DNA of 64,000 nt, taken from contig DASVQQ010000016.1 of assembly GCA_036389035.1 (NCBI GenBank), forward strand, positions 1 through 64,000, read 5' to 3'. Numbering within the stretch: position 1 is the stretch's first letter; every line of letters begins with the position of its first letter. Positions 57,521-64,000 of the stretch are shown here, in pieces. Under the pieces are notes generated by a model. It was not told where the DNA came from and did not search any database. It saw only the letters and a program-made list of their open reading frames with translations. The DNA is from Jatrophihabitans sp. (GTDB lineage Bacteria; Actinomycetota; Actinomycetes; Mycobacteriales; Jatrophihabitantaceae). Both the position numbers and the translations under genes were made by a program.

Positions 57521-58077
57521 CGACACCTCCATGTGGCCTATGCGACCACAGTTCATGATCAGCACGCTCTCCGGGCGCATGCTACGGCAGCGCACGAGTT
57601 GACCGCCTGACGATCGCCAGGGTGACCGAGTGTCGTATTTAGCCGACATTCGGTCCAGGGAGTCCGGACCCGAGCCGCGCACCGAACTGCGCGACGAGCC
57701 GTCGTCCCCATGGGGCCGCGCTGCACCCGCTTGCGGCTCCCCGGCTGGCCGAACTCCGGCTGGGGCAGCGACCATCCGCGTGCTCGCTTGGCTAAAACCT
57801 CCTCGCCCGTCGAGGTGCACGAGCAGCACGTTGAAGAACCAGCGGGCCCTGCGGTCGAAGTCCAGGTTGTCATCGGCTGCCGGCGGATCAGGCCGGGCGC
57901 GCGCTGCTGGGAAGATCCGGTCGTCGCCGGATACGGCGTAGTTTGGGCGAGGCCGCGGAGCCGCGTGGTTGCAACGTGCGGAATCTCGAAGGTGCAGCGG
58001 CGAGGACCGACAATCTGTGTCAGACCATCAACTTATGCTGGCCCCGTTCAAGTCAAGTTCTCCCTGAGAGGTCCTCA
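57521..58077. other. 557-bp divergent region between HipA-like and ParB-like genes
   Basis: It should contain the promoters of both operons. The minus-strand frame of the kinase stays open to 57829 and beyond it reads protein-like residues (DNLDFDRRARWFFNVLLVHL), perhaps a decayed gene. No clean promoter, repeat or RNA was found. Confidence 0.4.
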
Positions 58078-59583
58078 ATGACTGAGGCATCACGCGTCCA
58101 GCACGTCGCCCAAGCTCTCGCAGCCATCAGCGCCAGCTCCGCGCCAAAAGAAACATTGAGGATTGAAATCAGTGGCAGCTCCCAATTGCTACCCGTCGTT
58201 GAGATTCCCCTCGACGTTCCCGTGCTGAATGCGCAAAGCTTCCGCATCGCCCCTCAGCTGGCTGACCATCCCCTCGCTGCGGAAATCGCGAAGGATCCGA
58301 ATTCGGCCGAATCCCAGCGAGCGGTCGCCGAGCTTGTCCGGACATCCCACCGGTACGCAGAAGCGCTGAAAGACAGCCTCAAGGACGACGGCCAAGGCCA
58401 GCCTGGGGTCATCACCCGAAGCGGGAAGCTCATCAACGCAAACACCCGCTGCGTCCTGCTACGGGAACTCCGAGATGAGGGCCTGAGCAAGATCGCAACC
58501 ATCCGAGTCGCGATCTTGCCCGTCGACTTCACCAACGAGCAAGAGCTCGAGCTCGAGAGCGTCCTGCAGAAACAACGCGAGCACAAGGACGACTACAACC
58601 TCGTCAGTGAACTTATGATGATCAAGAAGCTGCACGACGACGCGAAAATGTCTGACGCTCAGATATCGCGGCTGCTGAGGCTCGGCGGTGATGCGAAGGT
58701 CCGAGAACTGCGCGCTGCGCTGGTCCTGATGGAACGGGCACGGCGCCTGGTCGGTTCGACACCTCTTCCGCTATCGGAGTTCGTCAGTGAGCAGGACAAG
58801 AAGGAGAACTGGCTCGGCCTGCTCAGCCGCGTCCGCGGCATTGACGCAAGCGAGGGCAGAGCTGCTGGCGACGATCACGTTCGGCGTTGGCTGATCGCCT
58901 ACCTGTCCGGCTGGGATTCGGTGCACATCCTGCGCCACGCTGTCGGAGACTGGGTGGAGGCCGACGTCATCGCCGACCTCGCAACCGGAAACACTACCGC
59001 GGTAAGCGTATCCGCGGCCGCCACGACGGTTTCGGCAACCGCAGGACCTACTGTCGGAGACGACCCCAGCGCGACCTCGAAACCCGGGGCCGACACCGCA
59101 TCATCACCCGCGGCGCCGGCGGCCGGCGCCCCCGCGGGCGACCCAGACGGTCTCGACCTTCTCGGGGATGAGCCCGACACACCACGCGGTGCCAGTACGC
59201 TCACCGTGCAACGCGTCCTCGACATCACTGTCGCTGCGAAGAATGGCGGGGAAGTCAACATCACGCTGCCCGATGGAACGACCGCCCCTGCGGCGGACGT
59301 TCGCGCAGCGCTGTCTGAGTCCGTGAAACGGGGACTTGACGCAGTCAAGCGACGGCAAGCTGCGGGAAGCCGGATACGCCGTCCGGCGACCTCACTGACG
59401 CAGGCCCGCAACAATCTGCGCGACGCTCTCGACGCCCTCGATGAGGTCGGGGACGACGCGGGGTTCCTCGCCATACGTGAGGAGACCGTCGCGCTCGCCG
59501 ACGACATTACAGGTCTGCTGAGCGAAATTAAGGCAGCGTTGGCGGAGGCCGCCGATATTCCGGCTGACGGCGACGATGAGTGA
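58078..59583 (+). CDS. ParB/Srx-fold protein
   Basis: The ATG at 58078 gives 501 residues. The N-terminal ParB-like region contains VPVLNAQSFRIAPQLADHPL and VITRSGKLINANTRCVLLRE, where 'NANTR' replaces the usual GNTR/ERR box. A helical middle (SDAQISRLLRLGGDAKVREL) resembles a ParB HTH. After an Ala/Pro linker the C-terminus is helical. It overlaps the helicase start by 8 bases. It is probably a DNA- or NTP-binding component of the helicase-methylase cluster rather than a partition protein, since no ParA is present. Confidence 0.75.
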   Translation: MTEASRVQHVAQALAAISASSAPKETLRIEISGSSQLLPVVEIPLDVPVLNAQSFRIAPQLADHPLAAEIAKDPNSAESQRAVAELVRTSHRYAEALKDSLKDDGQGQPGVITRSGKLINANTRCVLLRELRDEGLSKIATIRVAILPVDFTNEQELELESVLQKQREHKDDYNLVSELMMIKKLHDDAKMSDAQISRLLRLGGDAKVRELRAALVLMERARRLVGSTPLPLSEFVSEQDKKENWLGLLSRVRGIDASEGRAAGDDHVRRWLIAYLSGWDSVHILRHAVGDWVEADVIADLATGNTTAVSVSAAATTVSATAGPTVGDDPSATSKPGADTASSPAAPAAGAPAGDPDGLDLLGDEPDTPRGASTLTVQRVLDITVAAKNGGEVNITLPDGTTAPAADVRAALSESVKRGLDAVKRRQAAGSRIRRPATSLTQARNNLRDALDALDEVGDDAGFLAIREETVALADDITGLLSEIKAALAEAADIPADGDDE

Positions 59584-61525
59584 TACCGCGACCCTCTCGG
59601 CGTCCCTGGCCGGCTCGCCACCGCAGTTCACTCTGCATCGTCGCGCGATTGTGGCGGAGGACTGGACCGAGATCGCCCTGACCGTGGCCGACGCCGAATC
59701 CCACATCGACGATGATGTGATCGTGTTGCCTCCAGAGAAGTTTTTCGCCGCAGTCCCGCTGCTGCGCGGACTGCTTCGGCAGTACAACATCGCATTCCGC
59801 GCCGACGACGCAGTCACCGCACTCCTGCGCCGGCACAACGACGATCGCCGCTCGTTGAACGCGGCGTTGAGGCGCCAAGGCACCGCGCCAGCGCAAGTCA
59901 CGCATCAGGACGTGCGAGACGCTGGAGTCAAGCGCACCCTGCGCCAGTTTCAGCTACGCGACCTGACGCGTTTGTACGGGCTACAGCACGGAGCGAACTT
60001 CTCCGTACCTGGTGCCGGAAAGACCACAGTCACCTACGCGCTGAACACGCTCGAAAAGGCAGCCGGACGGGTTAATCGGCTGCTCGTGGTCGCGCCGCTG
60101 TCCGCGTTCGGGGCATGGGAGGAGGATGCTCACGAGGTACTTGCCGTCGCACCGACCGTCGGCCGATACACCGATACCGGCCCGCTGCCCGAGGTCGTGC
60201 TCGTCAATTACCAACGCCTCGCGCGCGCCATGCCCCGACTGTCGGCGTGGATGGCAGCCAATCACGTCCACCTCGTGGTCGATGAAGCGCACCGCGCCAA
60301 GCGCGGCGCCCTCGGAGAATGGGGGCGATCCCTGCTGCAACTCGCCCCACTCGCAGCGCGCCGGGACATCCTCACTGGCACCCCCGCACCCAACCATCCC
60401 AGAGACCTCAAAGCCATCCTTGACATCCTCTGGCCGGGCGGAGCCGCTACCGCAGCGTTGCCGGCGGACGCCCTGCGGACCGACCCTCCTGACTCCGCGA
60501 TGTCGCAGATCAATCATGTGATCGCGCCGCTGTATGTACGCACCACGAAGCATGAACTGGATCTGCCCCGCGTCCGGGTTATCCCTGTGCCGGTGGAGAT
60601 GGGTGAAATGCAGCAGCACATCTATGACGCGCTGCGCAGCCGCTACTCCGGACTGTTCGACGTCGACCAACGCGACGCGGCCATGTTCTCAATGCTTGGT
60701 GAAGTCACCATGTACCTGTTGCAGGCCGCATCGAGCCCTAAGCTACTCACCGCCAGCGCCGATCCCCGCGCCTATCGGTATCCGTCGCTGACAATCCCGC
60801 AGGGTTCCAGTCTGGCGCGCGTACTCAACGAATATTCCGACGTCGAGGTACCGGCGAAGATCGCCCGCGCCGCGCGCATGATCCACGCCCACGCCGCAGA
60901 CGAGCGAAAAACCCTCTTGTGGTCGAACTTTCCCGCGAATCTGCTCGACCTCGAGCAGCAGCTGGCAGCCCTGCGCCCAGCCGTCGTCTACGGCGCCATA
61001 CCCAGCGCCGAAGACGCCGAACCGGGTGTGCGCACCCGGGAGCGAGAAATTGAGCGGTTCCGCCACGACCCGACATGTCAGGTTTTGTTAGCTAACCCGG
61101 CCGCACTGTCGGAAGGCGTCAGCCTGCACGACGCCTGCCATGACGCGATCTACCTCGAACGGACGTTCAACGCGGGGCAGTATCTTCAGTCACTGGATAG
61201 GATCCATCGGCTCGGCCTGGAGCCGGGCGTTGAAACCCGCATCTACATTTTGACAAGCATCGGGACGATCGATGAGCGGGTCGGGCGCCGGCTGGCGGCG
61301 AAGTCGCAGCGTCTGTCCCGCATGCTCGACGACCCAGCTCTGCTGCGCATGTCGCTGCCCGACGAGGACGATCCCGGCGAGCCCCTCGATGAAGCGCTCG
61401 ATTTGGAAGAAGTGCTTGCCCACCTCGGTCAGGAACCTGCATTCAACAGGGCCCTGGGCGGGATACCACAGCGGATCACCGGCCCGGGCGCCGACGGCGA
61501 CCCAGGGCTAGGGTCACCTGATTAA
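59576..61525 (+). CDS. SNF2-like DEAD/DEAH helicase
   Basis: The 649-residue protein has Walker A NFSVPGAGKTTVTYAL (about residues 141-156), Walker B VVDEAHRAKRG (about 236) and motif III LTGTPAPNH (about 268). The C-terminal helicase domain shows LLWSNFPANLLDLEQQL, FRHDPTCQVLLANPAALSEG and QYLQSLDRIHRLGLEPG, the SNF2 hallmark. The N-terminal 120 residues are family-specific. It is coupled to the ParB-like gene. It probably translocates on DNA. Confidence 0.88.
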   Translation: MSDTATLSASLAGSPPQFTLHRRAIVAEDWTEIALTVADAESHIDDDVIVLPPEKFFAAVPLLRGLLRQYNIAFRADDAVTALLRRHNDDRRSLNAALRRQGTAPAQVTHQDVRDAGVKRTLRQFQLRDLTRLYGLQHGANFSVPGAGKTTVTYALNTLEKAAGRVNRLLVVAPLSAFGAWEEDAHEVLAVAPTVGRYTDTGPLPEVVLVNYQRLARAMPRLSAWMAANHVHLVVDEAHRAKRGALGEWGRSLLQLAPLAARRDILTGTPAPNHPRDLKAILDILWPGGAATAALPADALRTDPPDSAMSQINHVIAPLYVRTTKHELDLPRVRVIPVPVEMGEMQQHIYDALRSRYSGLFDVDQRDAAMFSMLGEVTMYLLQAASSPKLLTASADPRAYRYPSLTIPQGSSLARVLNEYSDVEVPAKIARAARMIHAHAADERKTLLWSNFPANLLDLEQQLAALRPAVVYGAIPSAEDAEPGVRTREREIERFRHDPTCQVLLANPAALSEGVSLHDACHDAIYLERTFNAGQYLQSLDRIHRLGLEPGVETRIYILTSIGTIDERVGRRLAAKSQRLSRMLDDPALLRMSLPDEDDPGEPLDEALDLEEVLAHLGQEPAFNRALGGIPQRITGPGADGDPGLGSPD

Positions 61526-61644
61526 CATGGAACGAGAGGGAGGCTTGCGCAGGTGGCCGGGCGAGAACGTGCAATAGTCGGACGCGCTGCCGGGTCCGCG
61601 CCTGAGTCGAATGCATCTCACTGTCGATCCCGCAGTCTCTGGGT

Positions 61645-63393
61645 ATGACACGAGTGCCGCCCCCGACCGAACTTGATCCGTGCCTCGTCGCGACCGCAAT
61701 AACGAAATGGGCCCGCCTCGCGCCGGCGACAGGCACCGCTGAGGCCGCTTGTGGCCTCCCCGACGTACGTGGGACCAGCGACTCAGAGCGGGCAGCCCTC
61801 GCCCGGCTCGGAGCCCTTGCTGCGGCGCTCGCCGGCCGGGGGACCGCGCAATGGCCGGCAGCCTTGCAGTCCTGGGCACACCCGCTGGTAGACGGCGAAA
61901 CGGTTCCCAGAGAGTTGCTCGAGCAGGTGTGTGCGCTCGCGGCAACGACGAGCGATGTGCTTGCCATGGCCTACTCCCAGATCGTGCGCGGTGTCAACCG
62001 ACGCGTCCTAGGGACGTTTTTCACCCCCAGCCCTGTCGTCAGCCACATGCTTCGCCTCTGTCAGGATCTACAGCCTCAGACCGTCATCGATCCTGGCGCC
62101 GGCGTCGGCGCATTTTCACTGGCGGCCACCACAACGTGGGCGCCAGTGGACGTGCTCGCTGTGGACGTCAACGTGGTCACGCTCGGGCTGCTGGCCGCAC
62201 ACGAGGAACGCCTGAAATCCACCGGGATCCAAGCGAGATTGCATCTAGTCCACCAGGACTTCCTCACTTGGTCCTCCGCCATTCCAACCCTGCCGGGCCC
62301 TCGCCTGATATTGGGCAACCCGCCTTACACCCGGCACCAGCACATGACGGCACAGGACAAACAGGTCGCTCAACAAGCTGCCGGACCCTTGGTGGACAGC
62401 GGCCTGGCGGGGCTGTCGACTTACTTCCTCGCGGCGTGTATTCGAGCTCTATCGCCTGAGGACAGCCTGTGTCTGCTCCTGCCGGGAAACTGGTGTCAGG
62501 CGCGGTATGGACGCGAGGCACGCAAGTGGCTATGGACCGCCCGTGACAGAGAGGTGCGCCTGCAGTTCTTCCCCTCGACCGCTGAGGTGTTCCCGGGCAC
62601 CCAGGTGACAGCGATGATTCTCTACGTCGGGCCACAGTCTGACAGCAGCACGCGCCCGTTCGCTGTTCAGAACGCAGAGATCATCGACGGAAAGGTCGCG
62701 CTGACCAACTACAAAAGGGTGGTGCGAACTGGCCCCACGCCGCCTAGGTTCACGCGACTCCACCGCATGCCGACCGATGACAGCAGCACCCTTCTGCTGA
62801 GCGATATCATCGGCGTCCGGCGCGGTGTGGCCACCGGCGCCAACCAGTTCTTCTTCATGACCGATGAGGTGAAGGAGACGTTGCCCGCTGATGTGGTCGT
62901 GCCCGCGCTACTGAGGGCTAGCCATGTCGAAGGCGATGTATTGGACGCGGCAACGTTCGCACTCAACGGTGAGCGCGGCCTACAACGGTGGTTGCTTCAA
63001 ATTCCTGCTGAGCGCCCAATCACCGAGCCACCCCTTCGAAACCTGCTCGAACTTGGTGAACATAACGGGTACCACTTGCGGCACCTAACCAGCCGACGCC
63101 CGTCGTGGTATTCGGTCGAGCGGGTCGATGCGCCGGACATGTTCTTCAGCCCGTTCGCACACCGCAGCCACCGGGTCATCAGCAACGAGACAGGCGCGGT
63201 CGCATCAAACAACCTCTACGGAATCTATGTCAACGCGGACAGCGCGTGGAACAGCTCCCAGTTGGCTGAGTGGCTCCGCAGCGCCCCCGGTCAGGCCGCA
63301 CTGGCTGACCGCGCCCGTGACTATCAAGGGCACTCGCATAAGCTTGAGCCCTCCGACCTACTTCGTACCCGGATTCCGGCGGCACCGCCTTAG
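61645..63393 (+). CDS. N6-adenine DNA methyltransferase (TaqI/Eco57I type)
   Basis: The 582-residue protein has the SAM motif VIDPGAGVGAFSLAA (about residue 150), catalytic NPPYTRHQHM (about 226) and a target-recognition part with LLLSDIIGVRRGVATGANQF. This is the TaqI/Eco57I class with C-terminal recognition domain. It has no obvious nuclease domain. Together with helicase, ParB-like and nearby HNH genes it suggests restriction-modification or a defence island. Confidence 0.9.
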   Translation: MTRVPPPTELDPCLVATAITKWARLAPATGTAEAACGLPDVRGTSDSERAALARLGALAAALAGRGTAQWPAALQSWAHPLVDGETVPRELLEQVCALAATTSDVLAMAYSQIVRGVNRRVLGTFFTPSPVVSHMLRLCQDLQPQTVIDPGAGVGAFSLAATTTWAPVDVLAVDVNVVTLGLLAAHEERLKSTGIQARLHLVHQDFLTWSSAIPTLPGPRLILGNPPYTRHQHMTAQDKQVAQQAAGPLVDSGLAGLSTYFLAACIRALSPEDSLCLLLPGNWCQARYGREARKWLWTARDREVRLQFFPSTAEVFPGTQVTAMILYVGPQSDSSTRPFAVQNAEIIDGKVALTNYKRVVRTGPTPPRFTRLHRMPTDDSSTLLLSDIIGVRRGVATGANQFFFMTDEVKETLPADVVVPALLRASHVEGDVLDAATFALNGERGLQRWLLQIPAERPITEPPLRNLLELGEHNGYHLRHLTSRRPSWYSVERVDAPDMFFSPFAHRSHRVISNETGAVASNNLYGIYVNADSAWNSSQLAEWLRSAPGQAALADRARDYQGHSHKLEPSDLLRTRIPAAPP

Positions 63394-63588
63394 GCTTTGA
63401 TGAGGCCTCCCGCCTGGGTGCTGTTAGCCCGATTCCGGCGAGGAAGGCTCGGAGAGGTAGGCGCTGGGCAAGTCGGACTTGTCTCCGACCGGACGGCTCG
63501 AGGGCGCTCGGTCGCAGTGGACTGCAACCTCCGGATCGTCGCCGCTCGCGTTGCTAATGCCCAGACGCCTGCAGACAGGTCTAAGCCG

Positions 63589-64000
63589 CTAGTCGTCCTT
63601 CGCCATGGCGTGGGCGAAGTAGCTGCCGGGGCCGTAGCCGCCGTCGTAGTCATCCTCAACCCGGTCGTAGTAGTCGCCGTGCTCCTCGGGGTAGGCGCCC
63701 TCATCGGCATCGGCCAGCTCGTCATTCAGCGCCTCAACCATCTCGGCCCTGCTCGCGCCCTTGAAGTCGGCTAGGTCCAGCCCGGCCTCCTCCATCTTCT
63801 CCAGCAATCGCTGCCAACGGGCCTTCTTGAGACCGGCCCACTCCTGCCGCCAACGGACCTCGTCGTCGGCGAGCAAGCTCGGCTCAGCCGGCGCCACCCG
63901 GGTCGCATACAGCTCACGCGCCCACCGCTGCTTGTCCGGCGAGGCCAGGACCATCTGCTGGTCAGTCTTGGCGTGATGGCAGTCCTTGCACAGCAGTTGA
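63589..64000 (-). CDS. HNH endonuclease, C-terminal part (cut by window edge)
   Basis: On the minus strand the frame is open from the window end and begins QLLCKDCHHAKTDQQM, the CxxC/H end of an HNH nuclease. A charged C-terminus of about 110 residues follows. The catalytic first half lies beyond 64000. It faces the methylase gene and could be a restriction partner or a phage-type nuclease. Confidence 0.75.
   Translation of the reverse strand, partial: QLLCKDCHHAKTDQQMVLASPDKQRWARELYATRVAPAEPSLLADDEVRWRQEWAGLKKARWQRLLEKMEEAGLDLADFKGASRAEMVEALNDELADADEGAYPEEHGDYYDRVEDDYDGGYGPGSYFAHAMAKDD

Larger units (their letters stand above)
36051..64000. mobile_element. Integrated accessory element (left end and interior; right end beyond window)
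   Basis: The element is inferred from several signs: the truncated acyl-CoA dehydrogenase end, adjacent excisionase-like and tyrosine-integrase genes, the sudden loss of housekeeping genes, a compositionally distinct operon, a second recombinase-family gene and several defence-type genes. The right boundary is not visible. It may be more than one element in tandem. Confidence 0.65.

Noticed and set aside
57630..57941. Plus-strand 103-codon frame between the HipA-like and ParB-like genes
   Set aside because: Arg/Ser/Pro-rich composition, no ribosome site and no family likeness.
58078..59583. Plasmid partition ParB
   Set aside because: No ParA gene or parS repeats nearby, and the ParB box is altered; it sits with helicase and methylase genes.
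58078..63393. DISARM or BREX system
   Set aside because: DUF1998, PglZ and BrxL-type genes expected for these systems are missing.

Overview
The window is high-GC actinobacterial chromosome followed by an integrated accessory element. The left 36 kb keeps much of the Mycobacterium tuberculosis Rv0948c-Rv0957 neighbourhood: chorismate mutase, uvrD1/pcrA, an M23 peptidase, sucC, sucD, a DUF5336 protein, perM, purN and purH. icd, mdh, folD and a DUF3017 gene are nearby. Gene content and composition suggest a Frankiales/Jatrophihabitans-like actinomycete; the genus is inference.

Layout. 1-9.5 kb: a cut membrane protein, icd, a DUF885 protein, mdh, a two-gene HTH/nucleotidyltransferase module behind a palindrome, DUF3017, folD, a pentapeptide-repeat protein, purH and purN. 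9.5-12.8 kb: perM and two membrane proteins with YGQP repeats. 13.1-16.9 kb: a small cassette lying between the DUF5336 genes and sucCD. It holds a 32-residue peptide gene, a perfect hairpin, a PqqD-like/M50 metalloprotease and a large TPR protein, and it looks like an undescribed RiPP or peptide-signal locus. 16.9-36 kb: sucD, sucC, a B12-binding protein, a lipase, an M23 peptidase, two polytopic membrane proteins, a broken regulator, a lipoprotein, an acetyltransferase, pcrA, a broken chorismate mutase, a glycine-rich repeat protein, a PspC two-component system, and an ArsR/SRPBCC/reductase operon.

At about 36.05 kb the last 24 codons of an acyl-CoA dehydrogenase stop abruptly next to an excisionase-like gene and a tyrosine integrase. 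From there to the window end the DNA is accessory. First comes a visibly AT-richer operon (HIT, NUDIX, STAND-TPR ATPase, small membrane protein, PfkB-like protein, methyltransferase). An Abi_C abortive-infection operon, DUF6308-like and small HTH genes follow. Next are a TerD/DUF4041/GIY-YIG-like fusion and a frameshifted serine-recombinase-family gene with its partner. The last part holds a HipA-like kinase/DUF3037 pair and a ParB-like, SNF2 helicase, adenine methylase and HNH cluster. Two promoters 5.4 kb apart share one operator architecture, which suggests common control of parts of the element.

Four genes (a MmyB-type regulator, chorismate mutase, the Abi partner and the recombinase) each need one single frame change to restore family-like sequence. 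They are either real lesions or sequence indels. No tRNA, rRNA, CRISPR array or intact insertion sequence was recognised.
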